Assembly (NCBI GenBank): GCA_034926415.1
Contig: JAYFRC010000017.1
Span: 1-16,723 of the forward strand
Direction: 5' to 3'
Length of the DNA stretch: 16,723 nucleotides
Source: JAYFRC01 sp034926415
Lineage (GTDB): Bacteria; Bacillota; Clostridia; Oscillospirales; Oscillospiraceae
This document shows positions 6,214 to 13,120 of this stretch, piece after piece. Numbering within the stretch: position 1 is the stretch's first letter; each line of letters starts with the position of its first letter. The translations under genes were made by a program, and so were the position numbers. Under the pieces are notes generated by a model. The model was given only the letters and a program-made list of their open reading frames with translations. It did not search any database and was not told the origin of the DNA.

Positions 6214-6906
6214 TTGTTTAGAGGTAAGAAATACCAGAATGGTGCAAAGCAGATCGACAAGGCTACGCTTTACGATTCTGCCGAAGCTTTTGATTTGATA
6301 TGCAAGACCGCGCCAGCAAAGTTTGACGAGACCGTCGAGCTGCACGTTAAGCTCGGCGTCGATTCCCGCCACGCAGACCAGCAGGTCCGCGGCGCTATCG
6401 TTCTGCCGCACGGCACCGGCAAGACCGTCCGCGTGCTCGTTTTCGCCAAGGGCGACAAGGCCGACGCCGCGCGCGAGGCCGGAGCCGATTACGTCGGCGA
6501 TATGGATATGGTCGAAAAGATACAGAAGGAAAACTTCTTCGATTTCGACGTAGTCATCGCCAGCCCTGATATGATGGGAACCGTCGGCCGTCTCGGTAAG
6601 GTTCTCGGCCCGAAGGGACTCATGCCGTCACCCAAGGCCGGCACTGTCACTCCGGACGTCGCCAAGGCCGTCAAGGAAGTCAAGGCAGGCAAGATCGAGT
6701 ACCGTCTCGACAAGACCAACATCATCCACTGCCCGATAGGAAAGGTCAGCTTCGGCGCTCAGAAGCTCGAGGAGAACTACAAAGCTCTCATCGGAGCCAT
6801 CATTAAGGCCAAGCCCTCTTCCGCAAAGGGTCAGTATGTAAGAAGCTGCGTGACCGCGACCACCATGGGCCCGGGCATCAAGCTCAGCACCGCGAAGCTT
6901 CAGTAA
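6214..6906 (+). CDS. rplA: Ribosomal protein uL1
   Basis: This 230-residue protein of the L1 stalk binds deacylated tRNA at the E site and, in many bacteria, represses its own operon. Recognisable segments are MFRGKKYQNGAKQ at the start, VELHVKLGVDSRHADQQVRGAIVLPHGTG (about 42-70), FDFDVVIASPDMMGTVGRLGKVLGPKGLMPSPK (about 110-142) and GKIEYRLDKTNIIH. The start is a TTG at 6214 with AGGAGG (6201-6206) 7 nt upstream. The weak start codon may help translational control. An L1 mimic sits immediately upstream. The gene is followed by the separate rplJL promoter, not by a clear terminator. Confidence 0.97.
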   Translation: MFRGKKYQNGAKQIDKATLYDSAEAFDLICKTAPAKFDETVELHVKLGVDSRHADQQVRGAIVLPHGTGKTVRVLVFAKGDKADAAREAGADYVGDMDMVEKIQKENFFDFDVVIASPDMMGTVGRLGKVLGPKGLMPSPKAGTVTPDVAKAVKEVKAGKIEYRLDKTNIIHCPIGKVSFGAQKLEENYKALIGAIIKAKPSSAKGQYVRSCVTATTMGPGIKLSTAKLQ

Positions 6907-6938
6907 GCTCCGCTAAAAGCCAAGATTATATACGGAGC

Positions 6939-6967
6939 TTGACAATTGTCGACAGCTTCGGTATAAT
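6939..6967 (+). promoter_or_regulatory. Promoter of rplJ-rplL
   Basis: Consensus -35 TTGACA (6939-6944), 17-bp spacer, consensus -10 TATAAT (6962-6967). One of the strongest promoters in the window, as expected for L10/L12. Confidence 0.9.
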
Positions 6968-6973
6968 AACAAT

Positions 6974-7087
6974 TGCGTTCCAAAGACATCAGGTGGGTTT
7001 CAGTCCCGTAAGTCCTGCCGAGGACAGCATTTCAATACGAATTGCTTACAGTCCTTGCGTCTTTGCGATGCAAGGACTGTTTCTTTT
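6974..7087 (+). ncRNA. L10 leader RNA with terminator/attenuator
   Basis: The transcript begins with the L10(L12)4-binding leader known upstream of rplJ. CAAAGACATCAGGTGGG and CCTGCCGAGGACAG correspond to the conserved kink-turn and internal loop of this class. An intrinsic terminator follows (7048-7058 with 7070-7080, T-run 7079-7087). The logic is probably that excess L10-L12 binds the leader and favours termination before rplJ. Confidence 0.85.
7048..7087 (+). terminator. Attenuator terminator of the L10 leader
   Basis: A perfect 11-bp stem ACAGTCCTTGC/GCAAGGACTGT with an 11-nt loop is followed by TTTCTTTTT, 38 nt before the rplJ start. It must be read through to express L10 and L12. Confidence 0.85.
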
Positions 7088-7125
7088 TAGAACGCTTCTA
7101 AAATTTCCTGGAGGTGAAAACAAGA

Positions 7126-7674
7126 ATGCCTAACGCAAAAGTTCTGAGTGAAAAGCAGGCGATCGTCGAATCGCTGAGCGAAAAGCTGCAGAAGTCCGTT
7201 GCCGGCGTCCTCGTCGATTACAAGGGAATCACCGTTGCACAGGATACCGCGCTTCGCGCGGAGCTGCGCAAGAACAACGTGGACTATTCCGTAGTCAAGA
7301 ACACGCTGGTTCGCTTCGCTATCGACAAGGCCGGAATGAAGGAGCTTGACGGCGTCCTCAACGGAACGACCGCCATGGCCGTATCGGCGGACGACCCCGT
7401 AGCGCCCGCGCGCGTCATCAACGACTTCGCAAAGAAGCTGGACGGCAAGTTCGAGATAAAGGGCGGATTCATGGACGGCAAGGTAATTTCCGTCGATGAG
7501 ATAAAGACCCTGGCCGAAATTCCTCCGCTGCCAATTCTCCGCGCCCAGGTCCTCGGTACAATGCTTGCTCCCATCAGCGGACTCGCATGCGTCCTGAAGC
7601 AGATAGCCGAAAAGGGCGGAGCATCCGCGGAGACTGCTGCTCCCGCGGAGGAAGCCGCTCCCGCCGCAGAATAA
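7126..7674 (+). CDS. rplJ: Ribosomal protein uL10
   Basis: This 182-residue protein anchors L7/L12 dimers to the stalk base and, with L12, controls its own leader. The N-terminal domain reads MPNAKVLSEKQAIVESL, with VDYKGITVAQDTALRAELRKN and VVKNTLVRFAID. A C-terminal helix binding L12 (about 150-165) is followed by an Ala/Glu-rich tail. The start is the ATG at 7126, with GGAGGTG at 7110-7116. A GTG at 7114 lies within that ribosome site and is rejected. Confidence 0.97.
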   Translation: MPNAKVLSEKQAIVESLSEKLQKSVAGVLVDYKGITVAQDTALRAELRKNNVDYSVVKNTLVRFAIDKAGMKELDGVLNGTTAMAVSADDPVAPARVINDFAKKLDGKFEIKGGFMDGKVISVDEIKTLAEIPPLPILRAQVLGTMLAPISGLACVLKQIAEKGGASAETAAPAEEAAPAAE

Positions 7675-7687
7675 CGCGGCGGACATA

Positions 7688-7706
7688 CGCGGAGATATGC
7701 TCCGCG
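7688..7706 (+). promoter_or_regulatory. Hairpin between rplJ and rplL
   Basis: A perfect 7-bp stem CGCGGAG/CTCCGCG with loop ATATG and no T-run. It lies in the 79-nt gap before rplL and may be an RNA processing or stabilising element for the L12 message. Confidence 0.4.
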
Positions 7707-7753
7707 ACGTTACAATAAAAAATTAACTTCAACTATTTAGGAGGGTTATTAAA

Positions 7754-8128
7754 ATGGCAAGTGAAAAAGTTACCGCTATGATCGAAGAGGTCAAGAGCCT
7801 TACCGTTATGGAGCTTTCTGAGCTCGTTCACGCACTGGAAGAGGAATTTGGCGTTTCCGCCGCCGCTATGGCAGCTCCCGCAGCAGGCGGAGCAGCTGCT
7901 CCCGCTGCCGAGGAGAAGACCGACTTCAACGTCGTTCTGGCTGCTATCGGCGAGCAGAAGATCAAGGTCATCAAGGTTGTCCGCGAGCTGACCGACCTCG
8001 GTCTGGCCGAGGCAAAGAAGCTGGTCGAAACCGAGAATGCCGTCATCAAGGAGGCCGTCGGCAAGGACGACGCCGAGGCTATGAAGGCAAAGCTCGAGGA
8101 AGTCGGCGCCAAGGTCGAGCTGAAGTAA
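7754..8128 (+). CDS. rplL: Ribosomal protein bL12 (L7/L12)
   Basis: A 124-residue stalk protein, present in several copies per ribosome, that recruits and stimulates translational GTPases. An N-terminal dimerisation helix (TAMIEEVKSLTVMELSELVHALEEEFGV) is followed by an Ala/Gly/Pro hinge (about 35-55). The C-terminal factor-binding domain has DFNVVLAAIGEQKIKVIKVVRELTDLGLAEAKKLVE. The ribosome site AGGAGG gives an ideal spacing to the ATG. The gene ends the translation block at a strong terminator; rpoB does not follow. Confidence 0.98.
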   Translation: MASEKVTAMIEEVKSLTVMELSELVHALEEEFGVSAAAMAAPAAGGAAAPAAEEKTDFNVVLAAIGEQKIKVIKVVRELTDLGLAEAKKLVETENAVIKEAVGKDDAEAMKAKLEEVGAKVELK

Positions 8129-8152
8129 TCAGTTTTAACCTTAAAGCTGAAG

Positions 8153-8184
8153 CACCGCGGACAAATTGTCCGCGGTGTTTTTTT
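8153..8184 (+). terminator. Terminator of rplJ-rplL
   Basis: A perfect 11-bp GC-rich stem (8153-8163 with 8167-8177) with a 3-nt loop, followed by seven T (8178-8184). A textbook intrinsic terminator 24 bp past rplL. Confidence 0.95.
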
Positions 8185-8259
8185 GCGCGCTTATCGGCAT
8201 GACGGAGTTTTCCGGCACCGCTAGGTTCACGATATTGTTACAGCCGTGGATTTCCGGCC

Positions 8260-8288
8260 TTGACAAAAAAGAAAATTGCATTTATCCT
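8260..8288 (+). promoter_or_regulatory. Promoter of the FAD dehydrogenase gene
   Basis: -35 TTGACA (8260-8265), 17-bp spacer, -10 TATCCT (8283-8288). It is bracketed by a 9-bp perfect inverted repeat, TTTCCGGCC at 8251-8259 and GGCCGGAAA at 8314-8322. Confidence 0.6.
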
Positions 8289-8337
8289 TTTATAGGCTCG
8301 TCTTATAAAGTCGGGCCGGAAACCGGAGGAGAACACC

Positions 8338-9723
8338 ATGTATGATGTAGTTATAGTCGGCGCTGGCCCTGCGGGTATATTTACCGCCATCGAGATGCTG
8401 CGCAAGGGCAGCAAAAAGAAAATTCTTATTGTCGAGAAGGGACATTCGATAGAAAACCGCATCTGCCCCAAATACAAAACAAAAAAATGTATCAACTGCC
8501 AGCCCTGCAATATCACAACCGGCTTTTCCGGAGCGGGGGCGTTCTCGGACGGCAAGCTGTCGCTTAGCCCCGAGGTCGGCGGAGATTTTCCCGAGCTTGT
8601 CGGAGACGAGGAAGCCCGCGAGCTTATCAAATACGCCGACAGCCTTTATCTTGAGTTCGGAGCCGACGAGCACATCGAGGGCGTAAATCAGGGACACAAG
8701 GTCAAGGAGATACGCAAGCGAGCGATACAGGCGGGACTCAAGCTCGTTGACTGCCCCATACGGCACCTCGGCACCGAGAAAGCGCAGAAGATATACTACG
8801 AGATAGAGCAGGAGCTCATACGCCGCGGCGTCGAGATACTGTTTGAGTGCGAGTGCAACGATATAATCCTCAGCGGCTCGGAATGCAAGGGCATCATCAT
8901 AGAGAAAAAGGACGGAAACAGGGAACGGATAGAAGCCAGCGAAATCGTTATCGCGACGGGCCGCCGCGGGAGCGAGTGGCTTGAAAAGATATGCGCAAAG
9001 TACGACATTGCCCACAAACCCGGCACCGTCGACATCGGCGTGCGTGTCGAGGTTCGCAACGAGGTCATGGAAGAGGTCAACGAGGTGCTCTATGAGTCGA
9101 AGCTCATAGGCTATCCCAAGCCTTTCAAGAACAAGGTGCGCACCTTCTGCCAGAACCCCGGCGGCTTCGTGAGCCAGGAAAACTACGACAACGACCTCGC
9201 CGTCGTAAACGGACACTCCTACAAGGAGCTAAAATCCGACAATACGAACATCGCCATACTATGCTCGCACAACTTCAGCGTTCCGTTCAATCAGCCGATA
9301 GCCTACGCGCAGAAGGTCGGCGAGCTGACGAATATGCTCGGCAACGGGCACATTCTTGTTCAGCGTTTCGGCGATATACTCGATGGCAAGCGTACATGGG
9401 AAAAGGAGCTGACTCACGCCAACGTCCGCCCGACGCTCACCGACGCGGTCGCCGGCGACATCACGGCGGCCATGCCTTACCGCGCGATGATAAACATCAT
9501 CAATTTCATTCAGGCCGTTGACAACGTGGTGCCCGGCTTTGCCTCGACCGAGACGCTGCTCTATTCGCCCGAGCTCAAGTTTTACAGCAACAAGGTCAAG
9601 ATGGACGAACACCTGCGCACCAATGTAGCGCACCTGTATTGCCTTGGAGATTCCAGCGGCTGGACGCGCGGACTTATGATGGCGTCGGTCATGGGAGTCA
9701 AAATGGGCAGAGAATTGCTATAA
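8338..9723 (+). CDS. FAD-dependent dehydrogenase, COG2509 type
   Basis: A 461-residue flavoprotein. The Rossmann fingerprint VGAGPAGIFTAIEML (7-21) and the later IVEKGH bind FAD. A second nucleotide-fold segment reads EIVIATGRRG (about 201-210), and LYCLGDSSGWTRGLMMASVMG near the C-terminus closes the flavin site. After the Rossmann motif comes a Cys cluster, Cys43-x7-Cys51-x2-Cys54-x2-Cys57, next to GFSGAGAFSDGKLSL. It is therefore a member of the widely conserved but uncharacterised dehydrogenase family annotated as COG2509 or NAD(P)/FAD-dependent oxidoreductase. Substrate unknown. It stands alone, with its own promoter and a terminator shared with convergent tcdA, so the neighbours give no pathway clue. 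The start is supported by CGGAGGAG. Confidence 0.85.
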   Translation: MYDVVIVGAGPAGIFTAIEMLRKGSKKKILIVEKGHSIENRICPKYKTKKCINCQPCNITTGFSGAGAFSDGKLSLSPEVGGDFPELVGDEEARELIKYADSLYLEFGADEHIEGVNQGHKVKEIRKRAIQAGLKLVDCPIRHLGTEKAQKIYYEIEQELIRRGVEILFECECNDIILSGSECKGIIIEKKDGNRERIEASEIVIATGRRGSEWLEKICAKYDIAHKPGTVDIGVRVEVRNEVMEEVNEVLYESKLIGYPKPFKNKVRTFCQNPGGFVSQENYDNDLAVVNGHSYKELKSDNTNIAILCSHNFSVPFNQPIAYAQKVGELTNMLGNGHILVQRFGDILDGKRTWEKELTHANVRPTLTDAVAGDITAAMPYRAMINIINFIQAVDNVVPGFASTETLLYSPELKFYSNKVKMDEHLRTNVAHLYCLGDSSGWTRGLMMASVMGVKMGRELL

Positions 9724-9754
9724 GGGATTTTAACTTTACAGAGATTGATATTAC

Positions 9755-9790
9755 AAAGGAAACGCTCTTCGCTCGAAGAGCGTTTCCTTT
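9755..9790. terminator. Bidirectional terminator between FAD dehydrogenase and tcdA
   Basis: A perfect 16-bp stem (9755-9770 with 9775-9790) with a 4-nt loop between convergent genes. The stem ends in AAAGG/CCTTT, but only short T-tracts follow. Confidence 0.8.
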
Positions 9791-9800
9791 GCTTTCACAA

Positions 9801-10508
9801 TTATTTTGCAATTATATCCCTGACTATTTCTCCAGCTATCATAAGCCCGCCGCAGGAGGGAACCCACGGCACGCTGGCCGGTGTACTGTGCCGTCCGGGA
9901 GGCGGAGCCTCGAGCTCGAGCGGCTTCAGGGCAGGCTCTATGCTGAACAGCACCTTGTGATGAACGACGCCGCGGTCGCGCACTTCTTTGCGGACGACGC
10001 GGGCAAGGGGACATCCCTCGGTTTTCGATATGTCGGTTATGCGGAGCATGGAGGGATCGAGCCGGTTACCGGTGCCTAGCGCTGAGATTATCGGAATACC
10101 GCGAGAAAGGGCCGTGCAGATTAGGTCGACCTTGCAGGCGACAAGGTCGATGCAGTCGGCGATATAATCGTAATCGCCGAAAAAAGCTTCGCGCGTTTCG
10201 GCCTCATATTTTTTGTTTATAACGTGCGCGGCGCAGTTGGGATTTATGTCGTGCACGCGCGCGGATGCGGCGTCGGCCTTGAACTGCCCGACGGTGGAAT
10301 GCAGCGCGATAAGCTGCCGGTTGATGTTCGACACGCTGACGGTATCGTGGTCGATGAGCGTGAGTTCGCCGACCCCGGCTCTCGCGAGCGCCTCGACGAC
10401 ATAGCTTCCTACGCCGCCTATACCGAAGACCGCGACGTGAGAGCGGAGCAGCTTTTCAACAGCTTCGGAGCCAAGCGCCATCTCAGTGCGCAAAAATTGT
10501 TCCTTCAT
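9801..10508 (-). CDS. tcdA: tRNA threonylcarbamoyladenosine dehydratase (TcdA/CsdL)
   Basis: A 235-residue E1-like (ThiF/MoeB superfamily) enzyme. TcdA uses ATP to cyclise t6A37 to ct6A37 in tRNAs reading ANN codons. The ATP-binding loop is VAVFGIGGVGSYVVEALARAG (25-45), followed by LIDHDTVSVSNINRQ (51-65, Asp53, Asn61, Arg64). The family tail reads TPASVPWVPSCGGLMIAGEI (209-228), close to the usual TPGSxPFVPS. Zn-binding CxxC pairs are absent, as in TcdA. The start has AAAGGAACGG upstream. The gene lies 82 bp after the foldase gene, behind that gene's terminator, with no visible promoter of its own. Confidence 0.88.
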   Translation of the reverse strand: MKEQFLRTEMALGSEAVEKLLRSHVAVFGIGGVGSYVVEALARAGVGELTLIDHDTVSVSNINRQLIALHSTVGQFKADAASARVHDINPNCAAHVINKKYEAETREAFFGDYDYIADCIDLVACKVDLICTALSRGIPIISALGTGNRLDPSMLRITDISKTEGCPLARVVRKEVRDRGVVHHKVLFSIEPALKPLELEAPPPGRHSTPASVPWVPSCGGLMIAGEIVRDIIAK

Positions 10509-10530
10509 ATTTGTGACCGTTCCTTTTTTG

Positions 10531-10566
10531 AAAAAGGGCCGGATTGAATTCTTATCAATCCGGCCC
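10531..10566 (-). terminator. Terminator of the parvulin-type foldase gene
   Basis: A perfect 12-bp stem GGGCCGGATTGA/TCAATCCGGCCC (10536-10547 with 10555-10566) with a 7-nt loop. It is followed on the minus strand by five T (10531-10535). It separates the foldase gene from tcdA. Confidence 0.85.
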
Positions 10567-10590
10567 CGTACTTATTGTTTTGCCCGCGGC

Positions 10591-12201
10591 TCAGGAAGCC
10601 GAGGAGGAAGAGGAAGAGGATGAGGAAGTGGAATTTGAAGAAGAGGAAGAGAGGCTTCCACCGATGCACTTCATGCCAAGGAAGCTCTTGTGCACGCCCT
10701 TGGTGGTTATATCACTGTACCAGCTGTTGTAATCCTTGTCGCGAAGAGCGTTCTCAGACTGTACCATCCAGTAGGGATCGCCGGTGCTGACAAAATACAT
10801 GACGTGGTAGCCGTAGTTGGTCTCTACTATTCCGGTGTCGCCGGTCTTGCGGGAGGAATCGAAGCACCAGTCGTTGAATGCGGTTTCCATCTGGCCCTTG
10901 TAGACGTTCTCGTAAAGTCCGCCGTCGCTTGAGGAGCCGGTATCAGACGAATACTTCTCTGCGAGAGCGCCGAAAGCATCGGCGGTCTTGTCGCCGGCAA
11001 GATACTCGGCGAGGACGCTCTCGGCCTTGGCCTTTGCCGCGGCTTTCTTTGCGACAACGTCGGCGTCGTAGCCCGCGTCATCGGAGGATAGAGTGGTGGT
11101 CTCAGGCTCGATGAGTATGTGGCGCACATTGACGGTATCGTACTCGCTGCGGCCGCGGCTCTCAAACTTGAGAACGTAATAACAGGATTTGTCGGTGTCC
11201 TCGATGACTGTGGTGTCGCCCGCGGCGCGCGAGTCGTCGAACAGCCAGTCGCCGATGGTCGCTCCTGCGGTTGAATAGGATGTATCGGTCTCGGCGCTGT
11301 AACTCGCGGAATCGTAGTCGGCAGCGACAGTCGCGAAGTCATCGCCGGCTTCGAGGCGGGCGAGTATGGCGTTGGCTGTGTCGGAAGCGGCGCTCATGGC
11401 CGCGGTTTTCTCATCATCCGTGGGATCGACCGAGTTGCCGTCGGAATCGGTCGTGGACGCGGCGGAGCCGTCGGCGGTGTATATCTCATAGGAGACGTTG
11501 TCGATATCCTTTGAGTTTTCACTGTAGTAGGTCTGAATATCGTCGTCGGTATAGGTCAGACTGTTCTTATACTCTGTATTATAGAGCTGGGCGATATAGG
11601 ATATCTCGGTCTGCTCTTTGAAAATGTCCTCGCTGACATACTTTCCGAAGATGTCGTGAACATAATCCTCGAAGGTTATGCCCGCGCTTGTGCAGTAGTC
11701 CTCGATGGAGCTGTAATAGCTGTCTATCTGGGACTGCTGGTCGTCGGTGAGAGTGAAGCCGGCGGCCTGCGCCTGCTTATAAACGGCTGCGGCGCCGATG
11801 AGGCTCGTCACGGCCTGGTCGCGGAAATACTCGTCCCAGGTCTCGTCCTCACTGTAATTCTGATCCTTGAGATCCTTCGAGGTGTCGAGCCCGATATAGG
11901 ACAGATAGTCTCCGTAATTGTTGACGAAGCTGTTGTATGCGCTGTAATAATAGAAGTCGAGAACGGCCGCGCTGTAATGTGTGCCGTCCACCGTAACGGC
12001 GGTCATATTCTTGCGGAAGTTCTGGTTGTTGTACAGCGAGCAAAGGATGAACACGACTATCATAGCCGCGATGATGGCAATGTACATCGTAGTCGTGCGC
12101 TTATCCTTCTTATCCTGTCTGCGGCGCTCCTCGTTGCGGCAATCTATTATGCCGCTGGACGCCATATCCTTGCGATCTTTTTTTTCTCTTGATGCGCTCA
12201 T
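10591..12201 (-). CDS. Membrane-anchored parvulin-type peptidyl-prolyl isomerase (PrsA/SurA-like)
   Basis: A 536-residue extracytoplasmic foldase. A basic cytoplasmic N-terminus (1-38) precedes one membrane anchor (about 39-56, MYIAIIAAMIVVFILCSL). There is no lipobox, unlike Bacillus PrsA. A SurA-like helical N-domain (about 67-235) contains YYYSAYNSFVNNYG. A degenerate parvulin-like module lies at about 238-348 (FATVAADYDSASYS, then YYVLKFESRG). A better parvulin module follows at 357-472, with VRHILIEPE, AFGALAEKYSSDTGSSSDGGLY and YGYHVMYF. The last 21 residues are almost all serine. Known relatives help secreted proteins, including PBPs, to fold after Sec export. The promoter is at 12288-12316 and a terminator follows the stop. 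Confidence 0.85.
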   Translation of the reverse strand: MSASREKKDRKDMASSGIIDCRNEERRRQDKKDKRTTTMYIAIIAAMIVVFILCSLYNNQNFRKNMTAVTVDGTHYSAAVLDFYYYSAYNSFVNNYGDYLSYIGLDTSKDLKDQNYSEDETWDEYFRDQAVTSLIGAAAVYKQAQAAGFTLTDDQQSQIDSYYSSIEDYCTSAGITFEDYVHDIFGKYVSEDIFKEQTEISYIAQLYNTEYKNSLTYTDDDIQTYYSENSKDIDNVSYEIYTADGSAASTTDSDGNSVDPTDDEKTAAMSAASDTANAILARLEAGDDFATVAADYDSASYSAETDTSYSTAGATIGDWLFDDSRAAGDTTVIEDTDKSCYYVLKFESRGRSEYDTVNVRHILIEPETTTLSSDDAGYDADVVAKKAAAKAKAESVLAEYLAGDKTADAFGALAEKYSSDTGSSSDGGLYENVYKGQMETAFNDWCFDSSRKTGDTGIVETNYGYHVMYFVSTGDPYWMVQSENALRDKDYNSWYSDITTKGVHKSFLGMKCIGGSLSSSSSNSTSSSSSSSSSAS

Positions 12202-12287
12202 TCGTTTCAGTCCTCTCAGTTTATGGGAAAATACCGGCCCCGGGCCGACGATTCACTATACGCCTTAAACCTTAAACATACCTTAAT

Positions 12288-12316
12288 ATTATAACTAAAC
12301 CATATCCTTTTAGCAA
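12288..12316 (-). promoter_or_regulatory. Promoter of the foldase gene
   Basis: On the minus strand, -35 TTGCTA (12311-12316), 17-bp spacer, -10 TATAAT (12288-12293). The 5' leader is about 80 nt and contains a GC-rich palindrome, CGGCCCCGGGCCG, at 12235-12247. Confidence 0.7.
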
Positions 12317-12335
12317 GGACAACTTAACTTGTGGC

Positions 12336-12370
12336 AAAAAATAAAAGCGGCGATAAAAACGCCGCTTTTA
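12336..12370 (-). terminator. Terminator of 6S RNA
   Basis: An 11-bp stem (12342-12352 with 12360-12370) with a 7-nt loop is followed on the minus strand by six T (12341-12336). It lies just past the 3' end of the 6S RNA and upstream of the foldase promoter. Confidence 0.8.
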
Positions 12371-12380
12371 TCAAATGTTG

Positions 12381-12581
12381 CGTATCCCTACCCGGCCGTG
12401 TGACCCCTGTTATAAACCTGCACCCTAAGGTCAGGTGGGTCGCCTGCGGAACTCATCACTGCTTCCATCGTCCTGCCGCGAAAAGCGGCAGGGAGGCCTG
12501 CAAAACAGAGCGCCGAACCGGCATCCCTTATAACATATTGTGGGTTTATGAAAAAGAGTCATCACGCGCCGCGCAGGGCAT
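12381..12581 (-). ncRNA. ssrS: 6S RNA
   Basis: About 200 nt without a real reading frame, with its own promoter and terminator. The 5' and 3' ends form the long interrupted closing stem of 6S RNA: CCCTGC-CGGC-CGTG-TGAC near 12559-12578 pairs with GTCA-CACG-GCCG-GGGA-type segments at 12385-12403. A large central bubble follows, with the small 3'-side hairpin CACCTGACCTTAGGGTGCAGG (complement of 12417-12437), which is much like CACCUUGAACCAAGGG in E. coli 6S RNA. The apical arm ends in CCTGCCGC/GCGGCAGG (12472-12492). 6S RNA mimics an open promoter and sequesters housekeeping RNA polymerase in stationary phase. Ends are approximate. Confidence 0.85.
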
Positions 12582-12585
12582 AGTT

Positions 12586-12614
12586 ATATTAGCATAATAT
12601 ACGGCGGATTGCAA
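12586..12614 (-). promoter_or_regulatory. Promoter of 6S RNA
   Basis: On the minus strand, -35 TTGCAA (12609-12614), 17-bp spacer, -10 TAATAT (12586-12591). The start should fall near 12579-12581, which matches the 5' end of the closing stem. The -35 lies 16 bp past the DUF1292 stop. Confidence 0.75.
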
Positions 12615-12630
12615 TCGGAATAAAATGTCA

Positions 12631-12951
12631 TTATTCGTCGTTTTCGTCGTCATCCGCATCATCCTCGTCATCAAAGAGGACGTTCATAAATTCGTCGTAA
12701 ACGGCATTAAGCTCTTCCTCGCTGTCAAGGGTGGAAAGAATGGCCTCGCCGTTTTCTTCTATTTCCTTGAGAATGATAAGTCCGTTGTCGTCATCGTCAG
12801 CATTTTCATCGTCGGCGTCCACCGTGGGAAAGAACGCCTTGTAAATAATGCCGTTATATTCTATTGTGTCGACGTATTCGATTACTATTTCCTTTCCGTT
12901 TTCGTCTATGACAGAGACGAAAATCGGGCTTTCATTTTCAGCTTCTGACAT
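12631..12951 (-). CDS. DUF1292 family acidic protein
   Basis: A 106-residue protein of the DUF1292 (YrzB-like) family, common in Firmicutes near ruvX and other housekeeping genes; function unknown. The core reads FVSVIDENGKEIVIEYVDTIEYNGIIYKAFFP (about 10-41), then an Asp-rich linker (42-56), GLIILKEIEENGEAILSTLDSEEELNAVYDEFMNVLF, and an Asp/Glu tail (about 93-106). The start chosen has GGAGG just upstream (complement of 12960-12964). An earlier in-frame start at 13053 would add an unrelated hydrophobic stretch running through the promoter and is rejected. It is soluble, very acidic and without Cys. 6S RNA follows directly on the same strand, and its promoter starts within 20 bp of this stop. 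Confidence 0.85.
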   Translation of the reverse strand: MSEAENESPIFVSVIDENGKEIVIEYVDTIEYNGIIYKAFFPTVDADDENADDDDNGLIILKEIEENGEAILSTLDSEEELNAVYDEFMNVLFDDEDDADDDENDE

Positions 12952-12988
12952 AAAAAACGCCTCCTTCATTTTCAGCTTTTGTATTGAT

Positions 12989-13017
12989 ATTGTACTGTCC
13001 GCAAAGCGGAAAAGCAA
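12989..13017 (-). promoter_or_regulatory. Promoter of the DUF1292 gene
   Basis: On the minus strand, -35 TTGCTT (13012-13017), 17-bp spacer, -10 TACAAT (12989-12994). The leader is about 30 nt. The position also shows why the upstream start of this reading frame is wrong. Confidence 0.6.
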
Positions 13018-13120
13018 GAGAAAAATAATGAGCAGTTTTGCTGCCGTAAACATGGGAAACGTTTTTGCGCCGCGGGGAGCCGGGAGGGTGGGAATGTACC
13101 CCGTTCCGCGCGGCGGCGAG

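Noticed and set aside
8185..8337. Riboswitch upstream of the flavoprotein gene
   Set aside because: I looked for FMN, TPP, SAM, cobalamin and T-box landmarks and saw none.
8290..9216. 308-residue minus-strand frame
   Set aside because: Antisense shadow of the flavoprotein gene, made by GC-rich codon structure; no start signals.
10544..10732. Glu-rich small plus-strand frame
   Set aside because: It is the complement of the foldase poly-Ser tail and terminator; no ribosome site.
12331..12597. 88-residue plus-strand frame
   Set aside because: Antisense to the 6S RNA and its terminator; no family resemblance or ribosome site.
12952..13053. N-terminal extension of the DUF1292 protein giving a hydrophobic leader
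   Set aside because: It covers the gene's own promoter, and the strong GGAGG site serves the internal ATG at 12951.
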